From NCBI GenBank assembly GCA_003131985.1, contig PKWH01000075.1:1-16570 (forward strand): DNA of 16,570 nucleotides, read 5' to 3'. The position numbers were made by a program, and so were the translations under genes. The stretch is from Acidobacteriota bacterium. Lineage in GTDB: Bacteria; Acidobacteriota; Terriglobia; Acidiferrales; UBA7541. Below the pieces are notes generated by a model, which saw nothing but the letters and a program-made list of their open reading frames with translations, was not told the DNA's origin and searched no databases. This document shows, in pieces, positions 7,301-14,406 of the stretch (its first letter is position 1; every line of letters starts with the position of its first letter).

Positions 7301-8017
7301 ATGAGAGCCGATTTCCAATCCGAAAAAGGTGCGCGGCCCAGGGCGTGGCTGGCTTGGAGCAGCGGCAAAGACAGCGCCTGGGCGCTGCACGCAGTTAGGC
7401 AAAGCGGCGAATTTGAAGTTGCGGCGCTGCTCACGACCGTGAATCAGACGCATGCGCGCGTGGCCATGCACGCAGTGCGAGAATGCCTGGTGGAGATGCA
7501 AGTGGCTGCGGCGGGGCTTCCATTGATAAAGGTGCCGATTCCGTCGCCTTGTACGAATGAGGTTTACGAGCGGGCGATGGGCGAGGCGATGGCACGCGCG
7601 CGGGCCGAAGGAGTTCGGCACGTTGTGTTCGGAGATCTTTTTCTCGAAGACATTCGCGCGTATCGGGAGAAGCAACTTGCCGCTTGCGGCATGACGCCGA
7701 TTTTTCCGCTGTGGCGGCGCAATACTCGGCAGCTCGCCGAGGAAATGATCGCGGGCGGTCTTTCGGCTTACCTGACGTGCGTGGATCCTCGCAAGCTGGA
7801 ACGCTCGTTCGCCGGACGAAGGTTCGATACGGATTTTTTGCGTGAGCTTCCAGCTGATGTGGACCCGTGTGGCGAAAACGGGGAGTTTCATACGTTCGCA
7901 AATGGCGGGCCGATGTTCAAGCAAGCTATACCTGTCACGGCCGGCGAAATCGTGGAGAGAGACGGATTTATTTTTGCGGACTTTCTTCCACGCGCGACGG
8001 CGGCAGGCACGTCATAG
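7301..8017 (+). CDS. PP-loop ATP pyrophosphatase, Dph6-like (adenine nucleotide alpha hydrolase superfamily)
   Basis: The 238-aa product has the ATP-binding PP-loop SSGKDS (20-25), GDLFLED (111-117), FPLW (135-138) and the GENGEFHT signature (191-198) of the Dph6/ATP_bind_4 family. In eukaryotes and archaea Dph6 amidates diphthine on elongation factor 2; bacteria lack diphthamide, so the usual database name 'diphthine-ammonia ligase' is likely misleading and the bacterial substrate is unknown. It probably adenylates a carboxylate and amidates it in the cytosol. ATG 7301 has a weak GGGA ribosome site. It lies 61 bp after namZ and 61 bp before the BtuF-like gene on the same strand, so a B12-related role is one possibility. 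No signal peptide. Confidence 0.88.
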   Translation: MRADFQSEKGARPRAWLAWSSGKDSAWALHAVRQSGEFEVAALLTTVNQTHARVAMHAVRECLVEMQVAAAGLPLIKVPIPSPCTNEVYERAMGEAMARARAEGVRHVVFGDLFLEDIRAYREKQLAACGMTPIFPLWRRNTRQLAEEMIAGGLSAYLTCVDPRKLERSFAGRRFDTDFLRELPADVDPCGENGEFHTFANGGPMFKQAIPVTAGEIVERDGFIFADFLPRATAAGTS

Positions 8018-8064
8018 AATCGGGTTTCTGATTCGTTCAAAATCTTAGGCGCGATTGTATTCAT

Positions 8065-8070
8065 AGGAAG
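8065..8070 (+). promoter_or_regulatory. Strong ribosome binding site of the BtuF-like gene
   Basis: AGGAAG lies 8 nt before ATG 8079 and fixes this start, which leaves the protein without a signal peptide. Confidence 0.75.
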
Positions 8071-8078
8071 CGGCACTG

Positions 8079-8987
8079 ATGCGGATTTGTTCTTTGTTAC
8101 CTTCGGCTACTGAGATTCTATACGCGCTGGGTCTTGGCGATTCGGTTGTAGGGGTGACCCACGAATGCGATTTCCCGCCGGACGCAGCGAAGAAACCTGC
8201 ATTGATACGTCCGCGCGTGGATCCGCAAGCTGCCGCTTCTGAAATTGACCGGCAAGTGAGCGAACTTGTTGCGCGCGGTGAAAGTATTTACGCGGTCGAT
8301 GCGGAGTTGTTGGGCTCGTTAGCGCCGGACCTGATTATCACGCAGGATCTTTGCCACGTTTGCGCGGCTTCGCCCGATGATTTGGCGACGGCGCTCACGC
8401 GGCTGCCCAAGAAGCCGCGCGTACTCGCTCTGACGCCTCATTCGTTGCGCGACGTTTGGGACGACGTGAGAAAGATCGGCGACGCCACGCAACGCCGCCG
8501 CGAAGCGCAGGCGCTCTCGATTACGCTGGAGCAGAAGGTCGCAGCGATAGAAGCCAGGGCTGCACAAGCTAAGACGCGGCCGCGTGTGTTGTGCATCGAA
8601 TGGCTTGATCCGTATTACGTTGGCGGGCACTGGGTGCCGGAAATGGTGGCGAAGGCGGGAGGGCAAGATGTTTTAGGCCGCGCGGGCGAGGCATCGTTTC
8701 GAGTTAGCGCGGAGGAGATTGCAGCGACGGGTGCGGAAATTATTATCGTGATGCCGTGTGGGTTCGGCGTCGAGCGCGCCGTCTCAGAGTACCGGGCGAC
8801 GAAATTCCCGGACAGATGGCTGGATTTGCCGGCAGTGCGCGAGGGACGCGTCTTCGCGATAGACGCCAACAGTTATTCTGCGCGGCCCGGGCCGCGGCTC
8901 GCGGATGGAGTCGCGATACTTGCGCATTTATTTCATCCGAACTTATTCCCGGCTCCGCCGCCAGAAGGTTCATTCAGAAAATTGTAG
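8079..8987 (+). CDS. BtuF-like cobalamin/metal-chelate-binding protein lacking a signal peptide
   Basis: The 302-aa product opens directly with the binding-protein fold, MRICSLLPSATEILYALGLG, followed by VGVTHECDFP, LAPDLIITQDLCHVCA (about 85-100), a central helix, VLCIEWLDPYYVGGHWVPEM and ATGAEIIIVMPCGFG. This is the periplasmic-binding-protein class III fold used by BtuF for vitamin B12. The start is well fixed by AGGAAG and there is no leader, so the protein is probably cytosolic, unlike true BtuF. Signal-less members are common in databases as 'cobalamin-binding protein' but their role is not settled; no BtuC/BtuD is in the window. It ends only 14 bp from the convergent permease gene. Confidence 0.85.
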   Translation: MRICSLLPSATEILYALGLGDSVVGVTHECDFPPDAAKKPALIRPRVDPQAAASEIDRQVSELVARGESIYAVDAELLGSLAPDLIITQDLCHVCAASPDDLATALTRLPKKPRVLALTPHSLRDVWDDVRKIGDATQRRREAQALSITLEQKVAAIEARAAQAKTRPRVLCIEWLDPYYVGGHWVPEMVAKAGGQDVLGRAGEASFRVSAEEIAATGAEIIIVMPCGFGVERAVSEYRATKFPDRWLDLPAVREGRVFAIDANSYSARPGPRLADGVAILAHLFHPNLFPAPPPEGSFRKL

Positions 8988-9001
8988 GGTGGCGCGAAAA
9001 A

Positions 9002-10426
9002 CTAATCGGCACTGTTTTCGGTTTGTCCTCGCCACAAACGATAGAAAAACAATCCCGACAGAATCATCGCCAATCCGATCGAAGATCGAACCGGACGCTG
9101 AATCCATATGTTGATCGTAAGCGCCAGCGCGCCAGCGACGAACAATCCTGGCACGACCGGATAACCCCAGGTGCGGTAGGGGCGTTTCATGTCCGGCTCG
9201 GTTTTCCGGAGGCGGAACATGGCTACGACGGAAAGAGCATAAAAAATCCAAGCGGCGAAGACGAACAGGGAAGTCAATTCTTCGAAAGTTCCTGTAAGCG
9301 CCATCAGCGCGGCGAGTGTTCCCTGAAAAATTAGAGCGCCGCCGGGCGTCCGAAAGCGGCGGTTTACGCTGCCTGTGACGCGGAAGAACAATCCATCGCG
9401 GGCCATCGCAAACGGCACGCGTGCGCCGCTCATGATCGAAGAATTGAGGGTGCCGAGGGCAGCGACAATCATTGCCAGCGTTATCCAGAATGCCGCGCCC
9501 GGTCCCGCGAAGCTTTCCACCACATCGGAAGCAACGTGCGAGGAACTTGCGACGCCGGCGAAAGGAAGAGCGTAGAAACATACCGCGCTGAACAAGAGAT
9601 AAATTACGCCAACAAGAATCGTTCCACCGGCTAGCGCGCGGGGAAAATTTCGCTCGGGATTCTGGATTTCGGAGCCGACGCGGTTCAGATCTTCCCATCC
9701 GTCGTAAGCCCAGAGCGCTGCCGCGAGCGCGGCGAGGAAAGCGGTCAATGTGCCGGCACTCGTTTGCATCGGCCAGAAAGGATGAAAGTGCGAGATGTTT
9801 CCGTGTCCGAACCAGAAACCTGCCGCTACGATTGCGAGCACGGCTGCGACTTTTAGAAGGGTTAGCGCGACTTGCACGCGTCCGCCGAGACGTACCCCGA
9901 GGTAATTGATGAAGGTGAAAAGAATAATCGCGGCTGCGGCTGCGGGCTGCGACCATGTGAAAACAAAATCGTAAGGAGCGCCGCTGAATGGAAGCGTGAA
10001 ATGCCATGAAAAGAGGGGAACCGCGAGAGCAGGAATGAGAAAACTTGTAAATCGCGCCAGGCCTGCCGCAATGGACGCTGCCGAACTCGACTCGCCTACT
10101 GTGGAATGCATCCAGCCGAACAGAAAGCCCCAGACGGGTCCCAGGCCTCTGCGCAAGTATGCGTACTGTCCGCCGGCTTCGGGCATCGCGGCGCCGAGTT
10201 CGGCGAAGGACAGCGCGCCGAAAAGCGAAAGCAGTCCACCGGCAATCCATGCGGCGTAGACCACGCTGACCGAGCCGCCGACCGCGGCCATTTCACCCGG
10301 CTTCAGAAATATTCCTGTGCCGACCATCGTGCCGACCACGATGGCTGCCGCAGCCCAGGGACCCAGGCCGCGTATCAGATCAAGGCGTTCCTTCGGATGG
10401 ACGCTGGTTGCGATATTTTTCTCCAC
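9002..10426 (-). CDS. APC-superfamily amino acid permease (LAT/SteT-like)
   Basis: The 474-aa, mostly hydrophobic protein fits 12 membrane helices. Helix 1 carries the family core VVGTMVGTGIFLKPGEMA (about 30-47), with the broken-helix GTGIF substrate site; ELGAAMPEAGGQYAYLRRGLG follows helix 2, and helix 6 has WAYDGWEDLNRVGSEIQNPERNFPRA. These place it in the APC family near the LAT/SteT exchangers that move neutral amino acids across the inner membrane. The start is GTG 10424-10426 with no clear ribosome site, 17 bp after the symporter stop, so it is likely the second gene of a unit and may rely on coupling. Uptake of amino acids freed from wall peptides would fit the neighbours, but this is inference. 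Confidence 0.93.
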   Translation of the reverse strand: MEKNIATSVHPKERLDLIRGLGPWAAAAIVVGTMVGTGIFLKPGEMAAVGGSVSVVYAAWIAGGLLSLFGALSFAELGAAMPEAGGQYAYLRRGLGPVWGFLFGWMHSTVGESSSAASIAAGLARFTSFLIPALAVPLFSWHFTLPFSGAPYDFVFTWSQPAAAAAIILFTFINYLGVRLGGRVQVALTLLKVAAVLAIVAAGFWFGHGNISHFHPFWPMQTSAGTLTAFLAALAAALWAYDGWEDLNRVGSEIQNPERNFPRALAGGTILVGVIYLLFSAVCFYALPFAGVASSSHVASDVVESFAGPGAAFWITLAMIVAALGTLNSSIMSGARVPFAMARDGLFFRVTGSVNRRFRTPGGALIFQGTLAALMALTGTFEELTSLFVFAAWIFYALSVVAMFRLRKTEPDMKRPYRTWGYPVVPGLFVAGALALTINIWIQRPVRSSIGLAMILSGLFFYRLWRGQTENSAD

Positions 10427-10443
10427 GACGAAAAAATTAGAAT

Positions 10444-11895
10444 CTATAACGGCTGCGGCGCGCGGGCTTCTTTACTCGCGCCGCCCGCAAACATGCTTGC
10501 CAGCGAGCCGACCGCGAACGTGATTACCGTTCCGACGAGCACGTACCAAGTCCACGCGAGCGGCGTGAGAAATCGAACCGCGATCATGGACGCAAGGCCA
10601 GTTACAAACCCGACCAGCGCTCCCGTTTCATTTGCGCGGTGATTCCAGGTGCCGAGCAAAAACACTCCGAGAGTGGCACCGTACGTAATCGATGCAATCG
10701 TTAGGCCAGCCACGAGCACCGGACCCCACCGAATCAGGCCGAGAAGTCCGAGCACGATGCCCCAGACCAGAGTCATCTTGCGGGAACGGAGAAGGGACTG
10801 CGCTCCTGCCTCGCCGCGACGCGGACTCAGGTCTATGATGCTGGAGGAAGCGAGCGAGTTCAACGAGCCACTTGCGTTCGACATCGCAATTGCAAAGATG
10901 GAAGCGAGCACGATGCCCGCGAGACCCACCGGCATGTGGTGAACGATGAACTCGGGATAAACCTTGTCGAGGTCGCCGCCCGGTATTGCGAGAACGAAAT
11001 GCTGAGCGTAAACGAACAGCATGACGCCCAACACGAGAAACAGAGAGAACTGGGCAAAAATAATCACGCCGCTTGCGAGCAGGGCGGTTTTGCTGTCACG
11101 TTCGTTGCGCGAAGAGAGAAGGCGCTGGACCATGGTCTGGTCGGTGCCGTGGCTCGCCATGGTTAAAAATGTTCCGCCGAGAAGACCGGACCAGAACGTG
11201 TAGCTTTTCGTGAGGCTGAACGCGAAATCAAAAATGGTCAGCTTTCCACCCGCTGCGGCGGCCGCCTGCGTCACCGTGGGCCAACCGCCGGGAATTTTGT
11301 GCAATAGAAGAAAAAATGCGGCGATGGAACCTGCCATGTAAAGCGCGAACTGAATCACGTCCGTCCAAATCACGGCGCGCATTCCGCCTTCAAAGGTATA
11401 AAAAAGCGTGAGCGTGGCAATGATCAATATGGAGGTTCGCTCGCCGGTGCCAAACGCCACGCTTACAACTTTGCCGATGGCGGAAATTCGGACGCCCTCC
11501 GCGAGCGCGCGCGTGCAGACAAAGACCACTGCTGCTGCCGACTTTATGCGCGGGCCGAAACGCTTCTCCAGAAGCTGGTAAGCCGTGTAGAATTCCCCCT
11601 GGAAATACTGGGGGACCAGAACTGCGCATAGAATCACGCGGGCAACCAGGTAGCCGAGCACGAGCTGAAGAAATCCCAGATTTCCGCCGTAGGCGATTCC
11701 GGGCGTCCCGATGATCGTAAGCGTGGAAGTTTCTGTGGCGACGATCGAGCAGGCAATAGCCCACCACGGCGCGGTGCGGCCGCCCAAAAAATAATCGCGC
11801 AGGTTTTGTTGGCCGCGGCGGAAGTGGGTGCCGAAAAGCGTGATGCCAACAAGATAGAGCGCGAGAATCGCGAAGTCGATTGGGTTGATTTGCAT
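10444..11895 (-). CDS. Sodium:solute symporter (SSS family), candidate amino-sugar transporter
   Basis: The 483-aa protein has about 13 hydrophobic helices and SSS hallmarks: DYFLGGRTAPWWAIACSIVATE (about 34-55, first segment), TIIGTPGIAYGGNLGF (60-75), YTFEGGMRAVIWTDVIQF (166-183), HGTDQTMVQRLLSS (249-262) and SGSLNSLASSSIIDL (342-356), the helix that supplies the serine pair of the sodium site. It imports a solute with Na+ at the inner membrane. Its substrate cannot be read from sequence; between namZ/nagZ/murQ and a BadF-type sugar kinase, free MurNAc or GlcNAc is the best guess, as for Tannerella MurT. ATG 11893-11895 lacks a ribosome site but has a good promoter and a palindrome just upstream. 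Confidence 0.93.
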   Translation of the reverse strand: MQINPIDFAILALYLVGITLFGTHFRRGQQNLRDYFLGGRTAPWWAIACSIVATETSTLTIIGTPGIAYGGNLGFLQLVLGYLVARVILCAVLVPQYFQGEFYTAYQLLEKRFGPRIKSAAAVVFVCTRALAEGVRISAIGKVVSVAFGTGERTSILIIATLTLFYTFEGGMRAVIWTDVIQFALYMAGSIAAFFLLLHKIPGGWPTVTQAAAAAGGKLTIFDFAFSLTKSYTFWSGLLGGTFLTMASHGTDQTMVQRLLSSRNERDSKTALLASGVIIFAQFSLFLVLGVMLFVYAQHFVLAIPGGDLDKVYPEFIVHHMPVGLAGIVLASIFAIAMSNASGSLNSLASSSIIDLSPRRGEAGAQSLLRSRKMTLVWGIVLGLLGLIRWGPVLVAGLTIASITYGATLGVFLLGTWNHRANETGALVGFVTGLASMIAVRFLTPLAWTWYVLVGTVITFAVGSLASMFAGGASKEARAPQPL

Positions 11896-11900
11896 TGTGC

Positions 11901-11920
11901 CGCGCGAGTTGAGTCGCGCG
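11901..11920. promoter_or_regulatory. Inverted repeat at the symporter start site (candidate operator)
   Basis: CGCGCGA (11901-11907) and TCGCGCG (11914-11920) are perfect 7-bp arms around GTTGAG. The repeat fills the space between the -10 box and the ATG at 11895, over the expected transcription start (about 11914). A transcript starting there would lack one arm, so a repressor operator is likelier than an RNA hairpin. Confidence 0.45.
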
Positions 11921-11950
11921 ATGCTAACCGCCCGCTTCGAACGGTGTCAA
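11921..11950 (-). promoter_or_regulatory. Promoter of the symporter-permease unit
   Basis: The minus strand has a perfect -35 TTGACA (11945-11950), an 18-bp spacer and TAGCAT (11921-11926), which keeps the important first, second and last -10 bases. The start point is expected near 11914. Confidence 0.6.
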
Positions 11951-11962
11951 GCTAGGTGAAAA

Positions 11963-12079
11963 ATGGCGATGTACTGGAATTTCGCCAGAATTTCGCAAGA
12001 CGTTGCGGATTCCTGCGAAGACTGTTGGTTATACGATCACGTGTGGTCGCTTGAAGAAATCGCAGGGCTGGCGAAATAA
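11963..12079 (+). CDS. Possible small protein of 36-38 aa
   Basis: ATG 11963 or ATG 11969 opens a frame to TAA 12077-12079. The second ATG has AGGTGA (11954-11959) at 9 nt, the better ribosome spacing. The peptide is acidic, has Cys-x-x-Cys (CEDC), three Trp and ends WSLEEIAGLAK, which resembles the first helix-turn of a DNA-binding domain. It could be a real small protein, a leader peptide, or a remnant of a longer gene. It lies between divergent units, 27 bp before the next gene; it is too short to be certain. Confidence 0.35.
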   Translation: MAMYWNFARISQDVADSCEDCWLYDHVWSLEEIAGLAK

Positions 12080-12106
12080 TTTGGGTTGATCCGGCGACTC
12101 GGGAAA

Positions 12107-12337
12107 ATGGATCACTATTCATACCTGATTGATCGGCAACATAGATTCCTGCTTATTGGGATCATCTTGTTGGTTATCGCGGTGGTCTTCACGCTCGCGG
12201 GAGAATCCCTACAGGGCTTCGGCCGCATGGCTGTGTCACGTGCCGAGGAACCCAAACGGTTTTGGTGGAATGTGGCCGCGTTTTATCTCGGCGGAATTTT
12301 CTTTGTTGTGCTTTACTTGTGCAACATTTCAAACTGA
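12107..12337 (+). CDS. Small two-helix membrane protein
   Basis: The 76-aa product has two hydrophobic segments: residues about 13-31 (FLLIGIILLVIAVVFTLAG) and about 55-72 (VAAFYLGGIFFVVLYLC). They are joined by a charged loop containing SRAEEPKRFWWN. I recall similar short 'RAEEPKxFWW' membrane proteins in several phyla but know of no assigned function. ATG 12107 is preferred; a TTG at 12086 would add seven residues. The ribosome site is weak (GGGAAA directly before ATG). Its stop is 16 bp before the kinase start, so it is probably the leader gene of the kinase unit. A role in assisting the transporter is speculation. Confidence 0.7.
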   Translation: MDHYSYLIDRQHRFLLIGIILLVIAVVFTLAGESLQGFGRMAVSRAEEPKRFWWNVAAFYLGGIFFVVLYLCNISN

Positions 12338-12353
12338 GACGCTACCGAAAAAT

Positions 12354-13313
12354 ATGCCAGAAACGAATCCGTCCCGGGCTGCAGCGTATTATCTTGGTTT
12401 TGATGGCGGCGGCACGAAAACAGACTGCTTCCTGATTGACGCCGAAAGTAATGTGCTGGCACACGCTACCGCCGGGCCTTCGAATCCGATTCGCGCCGGC
12501 TATGCAAAGGCGTGGTTCACGCTAAGCGACGCCGCGGATCTGGTGCTCGAACGGTGCCATTTGAAATCGAGCGACATTCGCGGAATTTGTGCGGGGATTG
12601 GGGGCGCTGGGCGCGACGCCGTAGCCAGGCGCATCGCGGTATTCCTCGAGCGTGGTTTTCCGGAAGCTGCGGTTATGGTTACCACCGATCTCGAGATCAC
12701 TCTTCAAGCCGCGGTCGGAGATGGTGAGGGCGTGATTCTTGTTGTGGGCACCGGTTCGGCGGCCTATGGACGCGACGCGGAAGGGCATATTGCGCGCGCC
12801 GGCGGGCGCGGGCCGTGGTTCAGCGATGAAGGAAGCGGCTTTGACATCGGCCGCCGCGCTTTGGCTGCCGTGGTTCGCGCCGAAGAGAAACGCGGGACGG
12901 CAACGGCGCTCTCTCAGAAAATGTTGCACTGGTTGGGATGTAAAGACTGGAGCCGCGTACTCGACTGGGTGGTAAAAAATCCGGATGACGTTTTCCCGCG
13001 CATCTTTCCGCTAGTTGCTGATCTGGGAGATCAAGGCGACGCGGTTGCCTGCGAAATACTTTCGGGTGCCGCGGAATCTTTGGCCGAGTTAGTTTCCAGC
13101 GTACTGCGGAAACTTGGCATGCAAGATCGCGAAGTGCCTGTCGCGAAAAGTGGTGGCACGATCGGCCGCAGCAAATTTTTCGACGGCGCGATCGAATCCG
13201 GGCTAGCGAAGGTTGCGCCACGCGCTAGTTTGGTCCCGCTGCTTGTGAAGCCAGCCGAGGCCGCGGCGAGAATGGCGATTCGCCTGGCGAGACGAAAGGC
13301 CCATGCCGGATGA
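12354..13313 (+). CDS. BadF/NAGK-type amino-sugar kinase (GlcNAc or MurNAc kinase, MurK-like)
   Basis: The 319-aa product is an ASKHA-fold kinase with phosphate-1 loop GFDGGGTKTD (15-24), GIGGAGR (81-87), Asp112 in the TTDLE motif as likely catalytic base, phosphate-2 VVGTGSAAYGR (130-140), GGRGPWFSDEGSGFDIGRRA (150-169) as the amino-sugar signature shared with NAGK, and a late SGGTIGRS adenosine motif. Members phosphorylate GlcNAc at O6, and the related MurK enzymes of Clostridium and Tannerella act on MurNAc. With murQ nearby and no PTS in the window, MurNAc-6-P supply is a strong inference. ATG 12354 follows the small membrane gene by 16 bp; its ribosome site is poor. Its stop overlaps the next gene by 11 nt. 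Confidence 0.9.
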   Translation: MPETNPSRAAAYYLGFDGGGTKTDCFLIDAESNVLAHATAGPSNPIRAGYAKAWFTLSDAADLVLERCHLKSSDIRGICAGIGGAGRDAVARRIAVFLERGFPEAAVMVTTDLEITLQAAVGDGEGVILVVGTGSAAYGRDAEGHIARAGGRGPWFSDEGSGFDIGRRALAAVVRAEEKRGTATALSQKMLHWLGCKDWSRVLDWVVKNPDDVFPRIFPLVADLGDQGDAVACEILSGAAESLAELVSSVLRKLGMQDREVPVAKSGGTIGRSKFFDGAIESGLAKVAPRASLVPLLVKPAEAAARMAIRLARRKAHAG

Positions 13314-14094
13314 AGGAGCCGCTGCCCGTTTGCAGCGCGCTCGGTCCGCTTCCGGTGACGATCTGGATCCGCTGATCCACGAAGCGGACGCGGAAACTCT
13401 GCTTGCCCTGCTCGAAAATCCAAACATGCAAGAGCCTCACGTCAGCCGGTTGCTAGAGCGGCTCGACCTCTCCGCCGGCGTGCTTACCGCGGTCGCCAAG
13501 GAAGGGAAGTGGACTTCCAGCGAAAGCATCCGGCTCAGGCTTGCTCGCCATCCGCGGACGCCTAGCCGCATTGCAATATCCATGCTGCGCCAGCTTTATT
13601 TGTTCGATCTAGTCCGGCTGAGTTTGCTGCCTTCGGCTCCGGCGGATATTCGGCGCGCGGCCGAAGAATTTATTCTCACGCGTGTACCGCATATTCCCAT
13701 TGGAGAAAAGCTGACTCTCGCGAGGCGGGGCCCGCCGCGGGTGGCCGCTGCGGTGCTGTCCGAGGGGCATCCGCAAGCAGTGAAGCTGGCGCTGGCGAAT
13801 TCGCTGCTAACGGAAAGCCAGGTGCTGAAAGTTCTCGCGAAGCCCGAGATTCCGGCGCGAGTGGTGACGGCTATCTCGCAGCATGCGAAATGGTCCTTGC
13901 AGTACAATGTGCGCGTGGCTCTCGTTCGACATCCACACACGCCAGTGCCGACGCTGCTTCAATTTCTTCCAGATATCACATTGCGCGATTTGAACGACGC
14001 TCTAACGCTCGAAACAGTTACGCCGCATGTTCGAAAATATATTCAGCAGGAATTGGCGCGGCGTGCTGACGATTCGAAGGAGAGCGTTTTGTAG
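13303..14094 (+). CDS. Repeat-containing hypothetical protein (HEAT/LRV-like, internal duplication)
   Basis: The 263-aa cytosolic-looking protein has no signal or membrane segment. Two units of about 72 residues (35-106 and 163-234) are alike: Trp70/Trp197, Arg77/Arg204 and ARHPRTP/VRHPHTP (81-87, 208-214) all fall exactly 127 residues apart. A third, degenerate unit (GPPRVAAAVLSEGHPQAVKLALAN) lies between. Short alpha-helical pieces with 'R..L..HP.TP' recall leucine-rich-variant or HEAT scaffolds used for protein binding. I know no function. ATG 13303 overlaps the kinase end by 11 nt, with GAAAGG 3 nt upstream; a TTG at 13330 after AAGGAG is an alternative start. The overlap suggests co-translation with the kinase. 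Confidence 0.82.
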   Translation: MPDEGAAARLQRARSASGDDLDPLIHEADAETLLALLENPNMQEPHVSRLLERLDLSAGVLTAVAKEGKWTSSESIRLRLARHPRTPSRIAISMLRQLYLFDLVRLSLLPSAPADIRRAAEEFILTRVPHIPIGEKLTLARRGPPRVAAAVLSEGHPQAVKLALANSLLTESQVLKVLAKPEIPARVVTAISQHAKWSLQYNVRVALVRHPHTPVPTLLQFLPDITLRDLNDALTLETVTPHVRKYIQQELARRADDSKESVL

Positions 14095-14124
14095 AATGGG
14101 CTAGAGACGGTACGCGAGGAAGGA

Positions 14125-14406
14125 ATGGCGAATAAAAAAACTCGAGTGCGCATGATCATGATCGTGACGGGCGTCGCTTTCATCGGATTGCTTGTCTATC
14201 TTTCCGCACGGCAAAACCAGAATCAGTATGAAGTTTGCGTTACGTTCAAAGGCGCGATGCATTGTTCCACCGCCGCGGGCGCGACCCAGACCGAAGCCAT
14301 TCGCAGCGCGCAGGGAATTGATTGCGCCATGCTCGCGAACGGCCGCGACGAAAATATGGTTTGCCTGGACGTTCCGCCGACGAGTACGCACCCGGTAAAC
14401 AAATAG
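14125..14406 (+). CDS. Small membrane-anchored Cys-containing hypothetical protein
   Basis: The 93-aa product has one hydrophobic anchor (about 10-28, MIMIVTGVAFIGLLVYLSA) and a short outer domain with four Cys (YEVCVTFKG, MHCSTA, GIDCAMLA, MVCLDV) that could pair into two disulfides. The pattern 'VCVTF.G...C.TA.GAT..EA...A....CA.LA.G......C' is familiar to me from acidobacterial small proteins of unknown role. ATG 14125 has GAGGA 4 nt upstream. It lies 30 bp after the repeat protein and closes the + strand unit. No terminator is visible in the 50 bp before the convergent peptidase. Confidence 0.8.
   Translation: MANKKTRVRMIMIVTGVAFIGLLVYLSARQNQNQYEVCVTFKGAMHCSTAAGATQTEAIRSAQGIDCAMLANGRDENMVCLDVPPTSTHPVNK

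Noticed and set aside
7301..8017. Diphthine-ammonia ligase function taken literally
   Set aside because: Bacterial elongation factor G carries no diphthamide, so only the fold and the likely amidation chemistry can be claimed.
8988..9001. Bidirectional terminator between the BtuF-like gene and the permease
   Set aside because: The convergent gap is only 14 bp with no inverted repeat or T-run.
8970..10250. 426-aa minus-strand open frame over the APC permease
   Set aside because: Arg-rich translation in a shifted frame of an obvious membrane transporter; shadow frame.
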